From Hyperoodon ampullatus (Eukaryota > Chordata > Mammalia > Artiodactyla > Ziphiidae): a stretch of 64,000 bases of DNA. The stretch covers positions 31,376,425 through 31,440,424 of the forward strand of contig OX457061.1 in the NCBI GenBank assembly GCA_949752795.1, given 5' to 3'. The translations under genes were made by a program, and so were the position numbers. Under the pieces are notes generated by a model, which saw nothing but the letters and a program-made list of their open reading frames with translations, made no database searches and was not told the origin of the DNA. Shown here piece after piece: positions 24,001 to 35,776 of the stretch; position 1 is the first letter of the stretch; the number at the start of each line of letters is the position of its first letter.

Positions 24001-24260
24001 AGTTACCGTTCAGGATTTCCCAACTGGCACTGGTTTAATTGGTGTTTTCCGCTGGTGAGTCTCTGCTCCTGTATACTGCAAGTCCCTCCATTCACCTGTC
24101 CGTCTCTGCATTCTTGGGGGCAGTGGTTTACCCTGTGCCTTCCCTTCTCATGGATCCAAGAAGAGTTTTTGGTTTTTCAGTCTATTCAGCTTTTTACTTG
24201 TTGTTAGGACAGAGTGGTGACTTTCAAGCTCCTTACATGTGGAACTGGAAATTAGAATTC
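21010..24260 (-). mobile_element. Ancient L1 with ORF2 tail joined to ORF1 (half-L1-like)
   Basis: From right to left on the minus strand: a 5' region (about 23500-24260), ORF1 (about 22560-23420), then directly the C-terminal part of ORF2 and the 3'UTR (21010-22450). The endonuclease and most of the reverse transcriptase are absent. The arrangement resembles half-L1 (HAL1-type) elements, but a plain internal deletion would look the same. Recognisable pieces include 'atttgcactcccaccagcagtg' (C-terminal ORF2) and the ORF1 coiled-coil frame at 23218-23421. Confidence 0.7.
22560..23421 (-). pseudogene. L1-type ORF1 remnant
   Basis: An antisense ORF1-like region. The frame starting at the ATG at 23421 is open for 67 codons (MEGMQELLDWEFKITMINML start), which is the N-terminal coiled-coil part. 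Downstream RRM-type sequence ('cattacatgtatgttatacc' on the plus strand) is scattered over frames with stops. Old and non-functional. Confidence 0.6.
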
Positions 24261-24899
24261 CCTCATTTAAAAAAATTATGGTAAAGTACACAAAACAATA
24301 TTTACCATCTTAGTCATTTTTAATTGTACAGTTCAGTGGTATTAAATACATTAATAATGTGCAATTATCACCACCATCCATCTTCATAACCTGTAAAATT
24401 GAAATTCTATACCCGTTAAACAATAACTCCCTATTCCCCTCTTTCCTAGCCCCTGGCAGCCACGACTCTACTTTCTGTCTCTATGATTTTGATTACTCTA
24501 AGTACCTTATATAAGTGGAATCATACAGTATTTGTCTTTTTGTGACTGGCTTCTTTCACTTAGCGTAATGTCCTCAACGTTCATCTATGTTGAAGCACAT
24601 ATCAGAATTTCCTGTCTTTCTAAGGCTGAATAATATTCCATTGTGTGTACATACCACAGTTTGCTTATCCATTCATCTCTCAGTGGGTACTTGGGTTTCT
24701 TCCACATCTTACCTATTGTGAACAGTGCTGCTGTGAACATGGATGCACAAATATCTCTTTGAGATCCTGCTGTCAGTTATTTTGGGTATATACCCAGAAG
24801 TGGAATTTCTGGGTCATATGGTAATTCTATTTTTAATTTTTTGAGGATCTGCTGTAATGTTTTCCACACTGCCTGTACCACCTTACACCCCCAACAATG

Positions 24900-27800
24900 G
24901 TCCATAAGTGTTCCAATTTCTCCACACCCTCATCAACAGATTATTTTTTTGATAGTATCCATCCTAATCAGTGTGACGTAGCATCTCATTGTAGCTTTGA
25001 TTTGCATTTCCCAAATGATTAGTGATGTTGAACATATTTTTCCTGAGCTTATTGGCCATTTGTATGTCATCTTTGCAGAAATATTTATTCAAGGCATTTG
25101 TTCATGTTTTAATTTGGTTGTTCTTTTTTCTATCATTGAGTTTTTAGGAGTTCTCTATATATTCGGTGTATTAATCCTTTATCAGATATATGACTTGCAA
25201 GTATTTTATCGCATTCTCTGTGTTGCCTTTTTACTCTGTTCATATTTTGATGCACACATTTAAAAATTATCATGAAGTCCAGTTTGTTTATTTTTTCTTT
25301 TGTTGCCTTTGCCTTTGGTGTCCTATTAAAGAAATAATTGCCAAATTCAGTGTCATGAAGTTTTTGCCCTATGTTTTCTTTTAAGAATTTTATAGTTTTA
25401 GGTGTTACATTTAGGCCTTGGATCCACTTTGAGTTAATATTTGTTTATAGGGTTAGGAGGCCCCAGCTTTTTTCTATTGCATGTGGCCATTCAGTTTTCC
25501 CAGAACCATTTGTTGGGAAGACTGTTCCTTCCCCATTGAATGGTCTTGGCACCCTTGTCAAAAATCATTTGACCATATATGTAAGTTTTAAATTCTGGGC
25601 TCTCGATTCTATCCAGTTGGTGTATATGTCTGTCTTTCTGCTAGTATCACACTCTTTTGATTACTGTAGCTTTGTAGCAAGTTTTGAAATCAGTAAGTGT
25701 GAGTACTCCAGCTTTGTTCTTTTTCAAAATTGTTTTGGCTATTTGGGGTTGCTTGAGATTCCATATAAATTTTAGGATGAGTTTTTCTTTTTTCTTTTTA
25801 ATATTTATTTATTTATTTGGTTGCACCAGGTCTTAGTTGTGGCAGGCTGGCTCCTTAGTTGCAGCTCACCAGCTTCTTAGTTGCAGCACATGGGCTCCTT
25901 AGTTTTGGCATGTGAACTCTTAGTTGCATCATGCATGTGGGATCTAGTTCCCTGACCAGGGATCAAACCTGGGCCCCCTGCATTGGGAGTGTGGAGTCTT
26001 AACCACTGCACCACCAGGGAAGTCCTGAGTTTTTCTATTTTTTCCAAAAAAAAAAAAATCAAGATTTTGACAGGGATTGCAATGAATTTGCAGATCACTG
26101 GGTAGTATTGACATCAATACTAAAACTTCTAATCCATGAACAGGAGATTGTGTTTCCATTTATTTATGTCTTCTTTAACTCCTTTCAGCAATATATTATA
26201 GTTTTTGTTGTGCATGTCTTTCACCTTCCTGGTTAAGCTAATTCCTAAACATTAACTATAGTAAATAAAATTGTTTTCATGATTTCCTTTTCAAATCGTT
26301 CCTTTTTAGTGTGTAGAAATGCTACTGATTTTTGTGTGTTTACTTTGTATCCTGCTATTTTGATGAATTCATTGATTATTTTTCACTTTTTTTGTTGTAA
26401 TACTTAGAATTTTCTACATATAACACCATCAGCAAACAGAGACAATTTTACTTCTTTCCATTATGAATTTCTTTTTCTTTCCTAATTGCTTTGGCTAGGA
26501 CTTCTAGTACTATGTTTGAAAGAAGTGTCAAAAGCAAACATCTTTGTCTCATTTCTGATCTTTGGTGGAAAAACTTTCAGTCTTTCACCATTGAGTATGA
26601 TGTTCTCTGTATGTTTTTCATATATGGCTTTTATTATTTTGAGGTAGTTTCCTCCTATTCCTAGTTTATTGAATTTTTTATCATGAAAGTGTGTTGAATT
26701 TTGTCAAATGCTTTTTCTGCATCAGTTTAGGTAATTATGTGGGTTTTTTTTCCCTTCGTTCTGTTGATATGGTGTATTACATTGATCAATTACATATGTT
26801 CGACCACCTTGCATTCCAAGAATAAATCTCACTTGGTCATGGTATATAATCATTTTAATATGCTGTTGAATTTGGTTTGGGAGTATTTTATTGAAGATTT
26901 TTGCATCAGTGTTCATAAGGGATATTGGTCTGTAGTTTTGTTTTGTTTCGTTTTTTCCTGGTAGTGTTGCCTAGCATTGGTATCAGGATAATGCTGGCCT
27001 CATAGAATGAGTTAGGAAGTGTTCCCTCCTGTTTAGTTTTTTGGAAAAGTGTGAAAAGGATTAGTATTAGTTCTTTTTTAATGTTTGGTAGAATTCACCA
27101 ATGAAGTCATTGGATCTAGGGCTTTCTTTGTTGGGGGATTTTTTTTTCTTTTTTTTTTTTACTTCTAGTTACAGGTGTTCTCAGATTTTATATTTTTTTG
27201 TGATTTAGTCTTGGTAGGTTTTGTGTTTCTAGGAATTAGTCCATTTCATTTAGGTTATCTGATTTGTTGATATACAGTTGCTTATAGTACTCTCTTATAA
27301 TTCTTTCTTATCCCTTTAGAATCATTGATAATGTCCTCCCTTTCATTTCTGATTTTGGTAATTTGAGTCCTCTTTTTTTCTTAGTTCATCTAGCTAAAGG
27401 CCTGTCAATTTGTTTTCATTGCTTTTTGTTATTGTTTTTCTGTTCTCTTTCATTTATTGCTACTACAGTCTTTATTATTTCCTTCTGCTAGCTTTGGATT
27501 TAGTTTGTTCTTTTTATAGTTTCTTAAATTGTAAAGTTAGGTTGTTGATTTGAAATCTTTCTTGTTTTGAATGTGAACATTTATAGCTATAAAATTTTCC
27601 CTTTGTATGACTTTCACTATATGTCCCATAAGTTTTGGTATGTTGTATTTTGTTTTCATTTATTTCTAAGTATTTTCTAATTTCTCTTGTGGTTTAGTCT
27701 TTGATCCATTGGCTGTTTAAGAATGTGTTGTTTAATTTCCACAAATTTATGGTTTTTCCAATTTAATTCTGTTACAGATCTTTAACTTCATCCTGTTGTA

Positions 27801-28450
27801 GTTGGGAAAGATACATTGCATATCTATCTTTTTCACTCTATTGAGACTTAATTTGTGACTTAAGATATGGTCTATCCTGGAAGATGGCCTATGTGCACTT
27901 GAGAAGAATGTGTATGCTATTTTTGGGTAGAGTATTCTGTATTGTCTGTTAGATCTAGTTGGTTTATTGTGCTGTTTAAGTCTTCTATTTCCTTACTTAC
28001 CTTCTTTTTGGTTTTTCTATCTATTATTATGAGTGGGGTATTGAAGTCTCCAACAATTATTGTAGAACTGTCTATGTCTCCCTTCAATTTTGTCAGTTTT
28101 TACTTTATGTATTTTGATGGCCTGTTATTAGGTGTGTAAGTATAATGAACACAATAATGATTGTTTTATCTTCATGCTATATTGAACCTTGCATTAATGT
28201 GTAATTATTAATGTATAATGCCCTTCGTTGTCTCTTGTAACCTTTTTGATTTAAAGTTATTTTGTCATGCTCTGTTTTGATTATTATTTGCATTACATAT
28301 ATTTTTCCTTCCTTTCACTTTGAATCTGTTTGTGTCTTTGGATCTAAAGTGATTCTGTTGTGGAGAGCATATGGTTGGATCATTTTAAAAATCCATTCTA
28401 CCAATCTCTGTCTTTTTATTGGGAAATTTAATCCATTTACATTTAAAGTA
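24900..28450 (-). pseudogene. Ancient L1 ORF2 remnant
   Basis: Complete-length but decayed ORF2, antisense. Visible segments include the C-terminal region (24840-25200), the RT core with an IPGMQGG-like motif around 26780-26830, and the endonuclease near 28300-28440 where 'ccatttacatttaaag' marks the ORF2 start. The longest remaining minus frame is 64 codons (26722-26916). Plus-strand frames here (25371-25775, 24997-25263) are shadows. A SINE interrupts at 25789-26025. Confidence 0.78.
25789..26025 (-). mobile_element. Older tRNA-derived SINE (CHR-related)
   Basis: Minus-strand head GGACTTCCCTGGTGGTGCAG and a degraded body ending in a T/A-rich tail. TSD TGAGTTTTTCT lies at 25778-25788 and 26026-26036. 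It is more diverged than the short CHR copies. Confidence 0.85.
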
Positions 28451-29157
28451 CAGGCAGGGGCTTCCCTGGTGGCGCAGTGGTTGAGAGTCCGCCTGCCGAT
28501 GCAGGGGACACGGGTTCGTGCCCTGGTCTGGGAAGATCCCACATGCCGCGGAGTGGCTGGGCCCGTGAGCCATGGCCGCTGAGCCTGCGAGTCCAGAGCC
28601 TGTGCTCCACAACTGGAGAGGCCACAACAGTGAGAAGCCCACGTACCGCAAAAAAAATAAATAAATAAATAAATAAATAAAGTACAGGCATACTCCAGAG
28701 ATATTGTGGGTTCAGTTCCAAAGTACCACAATAAAGTGAATATCGCAATAATGTGAGTCATAGGAAGTTTTTGTTTTCCCAGTGCACATAAAAGTTATGT
28801 TTACAGTATACTGTAGTCTATTAAGTACAACAGCATTATGTCTAAAAAATAATGAACATACTTTAATTAAAAAATACTTTATTGCTAAAAAATGCTAACC
28901 ATCATCTGAACCTTCAGGAACTTGTAATATTTTTGCAATAGTAACATCATAGATCACTGATCACAGATTGCCATAACATAAGAGTGAAAAAGTTGGAAAT
29001 ATTGTGAGAATTACCAAAATGTGACACAGAGACACAAAGTGAGCAAATGCTCTTGGAAAAATGTGCTGACAGACTTGTTTATACAGAGTTAACACCAAAC
29101 TTCAATTTGTAAAAAAATACAGTATCTATGAAGTGCAATGAAATGAGGTATGCTTGT
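28451..29157. mobile_element. Tigger1-like DNA transposon, internally deleted, split by a SINE
   Basis: The left end CAGGCA (28451-28456, repeated at 28685-28690) continues 'tactccagagatattgtggg'. The right end 'gaaatgaggtatgcttg' is its inverted complement, giving terminal inverted repeats of about 25 bp. TA target dinucleotides flank it (28449-28450 and 29158-29159), as expected for pogo/Tigger elements. About 470 bp remain without the SINE. The transposase region is gone apart from flanking sequence. Confidence 0.85.
28457..28678 (+). mobile_element. CHR-family SINE (short type), plus strand
   Basis: Head GGGGCTTCCCTGGTGGCGCA and tail A8 then (AAAT)n at 28651-28680. TSD AAAGTACAGGCA lies at 28445-28456 and 28679-28690. 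The TSD includes the first six bases of the Tigger element, so the SINE landed on the transposon's left edge. Confidence 0.95.
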
Positions 29158-29517
29158 ATTTAGTGACATAAAGAGACTTACTCTTGTCACTTTCTATTTG
29201 TTTCCTCTATGCCACATAGCTTTTTTGTCCTTCATTTCCTGCATTACTGTCTTCTTTTGTGTTTAGTTGATTTTTTATAGTGAAACATTTAAATTCCTTT
29301 CTCATTTCCTTTTGTATATATTCTACAGCTGTTTTCTTTCTGGATATCATGAGAATTCCATTTAACATACTGAAGTTATAACACTCTAATTTGAATTTAT
29401 ACCATCTAAACTTCAATGACATAAAAATTCTGTTCTTTTAACAGTTCTGTTCCCACCCCTTTTGGTTGTTGATGTCACAAGATTATATCTTTATACATTG
29501 TGTGCCCCAAAACGTAA

Positions 29518-29706
29518 ACTAGTAATTATTTTAAATGCATTAGCTTCTTAAGTTATGTAAGAAAACAAAGTGTGGAGTTACAAACCATAGTTACAGTAAT
29601 ACTAGCTTTTAAACTAATAATTGTTTTAAAAAAGTGTATTAGTCTCTTAAACCATGTGGAAAACAAAAAGTGGAGTTATCAACCATTGTTACAATAATAC
29701 CAGGTT
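29518..29706 (-). repeat. Diverged ~95-bp tandem duplication in old L1 spacer
   Basis: 'aactagtaattattttaaat...' to about 29609 recurs as 'aactaataattgttttaaaa...' from 29610, with shared words 'gtggagttacaaaccat' and 'gtggagttatcaaccat'. It may be a feature of the L1 subfamily rather than of this copy. Confidence 0.6.
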
Positions 29707-29885
29707 TTATAATTGTACATGTATTTACCTTTATTAAATCTTTATTTCTTTATATTGCTTCAAGTTACTTTATAGTGTCCTTTCATTTCACACAGCACCT
29801 CCCTTGAGATTTCTTTTAGGGAAGATTTAGTGGTGTTGAACTCTCTCAACTTATGTTTATTTGAGAATGTCTTAATTTCTCCCTC

Positions 29886-29887
<2 letters not shown>

Positions 29888-29916
<29 letters not shown>

Positions 29917-30108
29917 GTGGTACGCGGGCCTCTCACTGTCGCGGCCTCTCCCGTTGCGGAGCACAGGCTCCGGACGTGCAGGCTCAGCGGCCATGGCCCA
30001 CGGGCCCAACCGCTCCGCGGCATATGGGATCCCCCCAGACCGGGGCACGAACCCGTATCCCCTGCATCAGCAGGCGGACTCTCAACCACTGCGCCACCAG
30101 GGAGGCCC
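29888..30108 (-). mobile_element. CHR-family SINE (short type), first of three stacked insertions
   Basis: Minus-strand CHR body with a 29-base A tail (T run 29888-29916). It is flanked by TCTCCCTCAC at 29878-29887 and 30109-30118. Confidence 0.94.
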
Positions 30109-30118
30109 TCTCCCTCAC

Positions 30119-30321
30119 TTTTTTATTTAAGATTTTTTTTTTGATGTGGAACATTTTTAAAGTCTTTATTGAATTTGTTACAATATTGTTTCTGTTTTAT
30201 GTTTTGGGGTCTTTTTTTGACCACAAGACATGTGGGGTCCTAGCTCCCTGACAAGGGATTGGACCCGCACCCCCTGCATTGGAAGGTGAAGTCTCAACCA
30301 CTGAACCACCCGGGAAGTCCC
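30119..30321 (-). mobile_element. Older tRNA-derived SINE, second of three stacked insertions
   Basis: The right end reads on the minus strand GGGACTTCCCGGGTGGTTCA with a diverged SINE body and a T/A-rich tail region. It is flanked by TCTCCCTCAC at 30109-30118 and 30322-30331. Confidence 0.8.
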
Positions 30322-30331
30322 TCTCCCTCAC

Positions 30332-32036
30332 ATTTTTTTTTTCTTTTAACATCTTTATTGGAGTATAATTGCTTTACAATGGTATGTTAGTTTCTGCTTT
30401 ATAACAAAGTGAATCAGTTATACATATACATATGTTCCCATATCTCTTCCCTCTTCCGTCTCCCTCCCTCCCCCCCTCCCTATCCCACTCCTCTAGGTGG
30501 TCACAAACAACCAAGCTGATCTCCCTGTGCTATGCGGCTGCTTCCCACTAGCTATCTATTTTACGTTTGGTAGTGTATACATGTCCATGCCACTCTCTCA
30601 CTTTGTCCCAGCTTACCCTTCCCCCTCCCCATATCCTCAAGTCCATTCTCTAGTAGGTCTGTGTCTTTATTCCCATCTTACCCCTAGGTTCTTCATGACC
30701 TTTTTTTTTTTCGTGGGTTCCATATATATGTGTTAGCATACGATATTTGTTTTTCTCTTTCTGACTTACTTCACTCTGCATAACAGACTCTAGGTCCATC
30801 CACCTCACTACAAATATCTCAATTTCGTTTCTTTTTATGGCTGAGTAATATTCCATTGTATATATGTGCCACATCTTCTTTATCTATTCATCCGATGATG
30901 GACACTTAGGTTGCTTCCATGTCCTGGTTATTGTAAATAGAGCTGCAATGAACATTTTGGTACATGACTCTTTTTGAATTATGGTTTTCTCAGGGTATAT
31001 GCCCAGTAGTGGGATTGCTGGGTCATATGGTAGTTCTTCTATTTTTAGTTTTTTAAGGACCCTCCATACTGTTCTCCATAGTGGCTGTATCAATTGACAT
31101 TCCCACCAACAGTGCAAAAGGGTTCCCTTTTCTCCACACCCTCTCCAGCATTTCTTGTTTTAGATTTTTTGATGATGTCCATTCTGACTGGTGTGAGATG
31201 ATATCTCATTGTAGTTTTGATTTGCATTTCTCTAATGACTAGTGATGTTGAGCATTCTTTCATGTGTTTGTTGGCAATCTGTATATCCTCTTTGGAGAAA
31301 TGTCTTTTTAGGTCTTCTGCCCATTTTTGGATTGGGTTTTTTGTTGTTATTGAGCTGCATGAGCTGCTTGTAAATCTTGGAGATTACTCCTTTGTCTGTT
31401 GCTTCATTTGCAAATATTTTCTCTCATTCTGAGGGTTGTCTTTTCGTCTTGTTTATGGTTTCCTTTGCTGTGTAAAAGCTTTTAAGTTTCATTAGGTCCC
31501 ATTTGTTTATTTTTGTTTTTATTTCCATTTCTCTAGGAGGTGGGTCAAAAAGGATCTTGCTGTGATTTATGTCAAAGAGTGTTCTGCCTATGTTTTCCTC
31601 TAAGAGTTTGATAGTGTCTGGCCTTACATTTAGGTCTTTAATCCATTTTGAGCTTATTTTTGTGTATGGTGTTAGGGAGTGTCCTAATTTCATACTTTTA
31701 CATGTACCTATCCAGTTTTCCCAGCACCATTTATTGAAGAGGCTGTCTTTTCTCCACTGTATATTCTTGCCTCCTTTATCAAAGATAAGGTGATCATACG
31801 TCCGTGGGTTTATCTCTGGGCTTTCTCTCCTGTTCCATTGATCTATCTTTCTGTTTTTGTGCCAGTACCATACTGTCTTGATTCCTGTAGCTTTGTAGTA
31901 TAGTCTGAAGTCACAGAGCCTGATTCCTCCAGCTCCATTTTTTGTTCTGAAGATTGCTTTGGCTATTCGGGATCTTTTGTGTTTCCATGCAAATTGTGAG
32001 ATGTTTTGTTCTAGTTCTGTGAAAAATGCCAGTGGT
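30332..32036 (-). mobile_element. 5'-truncated young L1, third of three stacked insertions
   Basis: 3' end at the left (T-rich tail 30332-30346, then antisense 3'UTR 'catctttattggagtataattg'), truncated inside ORF2 at about 32036. It is flanked by TCTCCCTCAC at 30322-30331 and TCCCTCAC at 32037-32044. The sequence is close to the L1 at 5582-7038. Confidence 0.92.
30716..32036 (-). pseudogene. L1 ORF2 C-terminal part
   Basis: Antisense ORF2 from just after the reverse transcriptase to the C-terminus. A 206-codon open frame starting at 32044 begins with five or six codons of target-site DNA, then L1 residues ([20 protein letters not shown]) and continues to 31424. Further open pieces at 31117-30884 ([17 protein letters not shown]) and 30874-30650 carry the Cys/Trp-rich tail and the [16 protein letters not shown] motif. 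Only a few stops or frameshifts separate these, so the copy is young among the L1s here. With no promoter and no endonuclease it cannot act alone. Confidence 0.88.
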
Positions 32037-32044
32037 TCCCTCAC

Positions 32045-32620
32045 TTTTGAAGGACAGTTTTGCTGGGTGTAAGATTCTTGGTTGACAGTTTTTTTCTTTT
32101 AGTACTCAGAATATGTTGGCCTACTTTCTTCTGGCCTCCAAAATTTCTGATGAGAAATCTGCTGATAATATAATTGACTATCCCTTATATGTGATGTGTC
32201 ACTTCTCTCTTTCTGCTTTCAAGATTCTCTTTGTCTTTGAAAGTTTGATTATAATGTGTCTTGGTATGAGTCTCTTTGAGTTAATCTTACTTGCAGTTCA
32301 TCAAGCTTCTTGGATGTTTATATTTATGTCTTTCATCAAACTTGGGAAGTTTTCAGCCATTTTTTCCTCAAATATTCTCTCTTCTTCTTTCTTGCTATCT
32401 TTTCCTTCAGGGACTCCTACAGTGTGCATGGTGTTCTGCTACATGATAGTCTTCAGATCCCTTAGGCTCTGTTTACTTTTCTTCAGTCTTTTTTCTTTCT
32501 GTTCCTCTGACTTAATAACTTCATTGTCCTATCTTCAATTTTCCTGATTATTTCTTCTGCCTGCTCAAATTTGTCTTTGAATCTCTCTAGTAAATTTAAT
32601 TAATTATTTGAGCATATATT
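32045..32620 (-). pseudogene. Ancient L1 ORF1 segment (first part)
   Basis: Continuation of the 24268-37480 element: the antisense ORF1 C-terminal and middle region. Minus-strand stops are frequent. The plus-strand frame 32113-32547 (144 codons) is its shadow. The last 125 bases (32475-32599) are repeated at 36357-36481 beyond the next L1. Confidence 0.75.
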
Positions 32621-33773
32621 TTATGTTATTTAAAATTTTTTTATTAGAGTATAGTTGATCTTCAGTGCTGTGTTAGTTTTTGCTGCACAGTAAAGTGAAT
32701 CAGTTATACATATACACATATCCACTCCTTTTTAGATTCTTTTTCCATGTAGGTCATTACAGAGTACTGAGTAGAGTTCCCTGTGCTATACAGTAGGTCC
32801 TTACTAGTTATCTGTTTTATATATAGTAGTGTGTATATGTCAATCCCAATCTCCCAATTTATCCCCCCCCCACACTTTCCCCCCAGTAACCATAAGATTG
32901 TTTTCTACATCTGTGACTCTCTGTTTTGTAAATAAGTTCATTTGTACCATTTTTTTTTAGATTCCACGTATAAGTGATATCATACAATATTTGTCCTTCT
33001 CTGTCTGACTTGCTTCACTCAGTATGACAATCTCTAAGTCCATCCATGTTGCTGCAAATGGCATTATTTCATTCTTTTTTATGGCTGAGTAATATTCCAT
33101 TGTATTGTGTATATGTACCACATGTTCTTTATCCATTCCTCTGTCAATGGATCTTTAGGTTGCTTCCATGTCCTGGCTATTGTAAATAGAGCTGCAATGA
33201 ACATTGGGGTGCATGTATCTTTTTGAATTATGGTTTTCTGCAGGTATATGCCCAGGAGTGTGATTGCTGGACCATATAGTGGCTCTATTTTTAGGTTTTT
33301 AAGGAAGCTCCATACTGTTCTCCATAGTAGCTGTACTAATTTACATTCCCACCAACAGTTTAGAAGGGTCCCCTTTTCTTCACACCTTCTCCAGCATTTA
33401 CTATGTGTGGATTTTTGATCACGGCCATTCTGACTGGTGCAAGGTGACACCTCGTAGTTTTGATCTGCATTTCCCTAATAATTAGTGACGTTGAGCATCT
33501 TTTCATGTGCTTCCTGTCCCTCTGTATATCTTCTTCGGAGAAGTGTCTATTCAGATATTCTGCCCATTTATTGATTGGGTTGTTTGTTTTTTTGATATTG
33601 AGCTGCATGAGCTGTTTGTATATTTTGGAGATTAATCCTTTGTCAGTCATTTCACTTGCAAATATTTTCTCCCATTCTGTAGGTTGTCTTTTTATTTTCT
33701 TTATGGTTTCCTTTGCTGTGCAAAGGGTTTTAAGTTTAATTAGGTCCCATTTGTTTATTTTTGTTTTTATTTT

Positions 33774-34040
33774 CATTACTCTAGAAGGTGGATCAGAAAT
33801 GATATTGCTGTGATTTATGTCAGAGAGTGTTCTACCTATATTTTTCTCTAGGAGTTTTATAGTATCAGCCTTACATTTAGGTCTTTAATCCATTTTGTGT
33901 TTATTTTTTTTTTTTTCATTACTCTAGAAGGTGGATCAGAAATGATATTGCTGTGATTTATGTCAGAGAGTGTTCTACCTATATTTTTCTCTAGGAGTTT
34001 TATAGTATCAGCCTTACATTTAGGTCTTTAATCCATTTTG
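33774..34040 (-). repeat. 143-bp tandem duplication inside L1
   Basis: The block starting 'cattactctagaaggtgg' at 33774 is repeated from 33917. Over the first ~120 bases the two units differ at no position I can see. They diverge after 'aatccattttg', at the poly-T end of unit 1. Confidence 0.9.
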
Positions 34041-35436
34041 AGTTTATTTTTGTGTGTGGTGTTAGAAAGTGTTCTAATTTCATTCTTTTACATGTAGCTA
34101 TCCAGTTTTCCCAGCACCACTTATTTCAGAGACTGTCTTTTCTCCATTATATATTCTTGCCTTCTTCATCATAGGTTAGCTGACCATAGGTGTGTGGGTT
34201 TATCTCTGGATTTTCTATCTTGTTCCATTGATATATATTTCTGTCTTTGTGCCAGTACCAAACTGTTTTGATTACTGTAGCTTTGTAGTATAGTCTGAAG
34301 TCAGGGAGCCCAATTCCTCCAGCTCCGTTTTTCTTCACAAGATTGCTTTGGCTATTTGGGGGTCTTTTGTGTTTCCATACAAGTTGTAAAATTTTTTTGT
34401 TCACATTCTATGAAAAATGCCTTTGTAATTTGATAGGTATTGCATTGAATTTGTAGATTGCTTTGGGTAATATAGTCATTTTCACAATATTGATTCTTCC
34501 AATCCAAGAATATGGTATATCTCTCCATCTGTTTGTGTCATCTTTCATTTCTTTCTTCAGCACCTTATAGTTTTCTGAGTACAGATCTTTTGCCTCCTTA
34601 GGTACGTTTATTCCTAGGTATTTTATTCTTTTTGATGTGATGGTAAATGGGATTGTTTCATTTTCTTTCTAACCTTTTGTTGTTAGTGTATAGGAATGCA
34701 AGAGATTTTTGTGTATTAATTTTGTATCCTGCAACTGTACTAAATTCATTGATGAGCTCTAATAATTTTCTGGTATCATCTTTAGGATTTTCTATGCCTA
34801 GTATCATGTCATCTGCAAACAGTGACAGTTTTACTTCTTCTTTTCAAATTTGCATTCCTTTTATTTCTTTTTCTTCTCTGATTGGCTAGAACTTCCAAAA
34901 CTATGTTGAATAAAAGTGGCGAGAGTGGACATCCTTGTCTTGTTCCTGATCTTAGAGGAAATGCTTTCAGTTTTTCACAGTTGAGAATGATGTTAGCTGT
35001 GGGTTTGTCATATATGGCCTTTATTATGTTGAGGTAGGTTTCCTCTATGCCCACTTTCTGGAGAGTTTTTTTTCCTTTGGGTCATAAATGGGTATTGAAT
35101 TTTTTCAAAAGCTTTTTTTGCATCTACTGAGATGATCATATGTTTTTTATTCCTCAGTTTGTTGATGTGTATCACACTGATTGATTTGCACATATTGAAG
35201 AATCCTTGCATCCCTGGGATAAATTCCACTTGTTCATGGTGTATGATCCTTTTAATGTGTTGTTGGATTCGGTTTGCTAGTATTTTGAGGATTTTTGCAT
35301 CTATGTTCATCAGTGATACTGGCCTGTAAGTTTCCTTTTTTATGATTTCTTTCTCTGGTTTTGGTATCAGGGTGATGGTGGCCTCATAGAATGAGCTTGG
35401 GAGTGTTCCTTCCTCTGCAGTTTTTTGGAAGAGTTT

Positions 35437-35776
35437 TTTTTGTTTTTGTTTTTTTATTTGTTTGTTTTGGCTGTGTTGGGTCTTCGTTGCTGTGTGCGGG
35501 CTTTCTCTGGTTATGGTGAGCAGGGGCTACTGTTCATTGTCGTAAGTGGGCTTGTTATTGCAGGAGAAGCAGTTGGCTCAGCAGTTGCGGTATGCAGGCC
35601 CTAGAGCATGCAGGCTCAGTAGTTGTGGTTCATGGGCTCTAGAGCTCAGGCTCAGTAGTTGTGGCACACGGCCTTAGTTGCTCCGTGGCATATGGGATCT
35701 TCCCGGACCAGGGATTGAACCCATGTCCCCTGCATTGGCAGGCAGATTCTTAACCAATTCACCAGAGGGAAGTCCC
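35437..35776 (-). mobile_element. CHR-family SINE (long type)
   Basis: Long-type body ('ggctgtgttgggtcttcg' on the plus strand next to the tail) with the tRNA-derived head at the right. TSD TGGAAGAGTTT lies at 35426-35436 and 35777-35787. Moderately diverged. Confidence 0.9.

Noticed and set aside
31424..32044. 206-codon minus frame as a gene
   Set aside because: It is L1 ORF2 C-terminal sequence starting in target-site DNA of a 5'-truncated element.
33460..33813. Plus frame with hydrophobic, membrane-like residues
   Set aside because: Antisense of L1 ORF2; T-rich complement yields Phe/Leu/Ser-rich pseudo-transmembrane peptides throughout the window.
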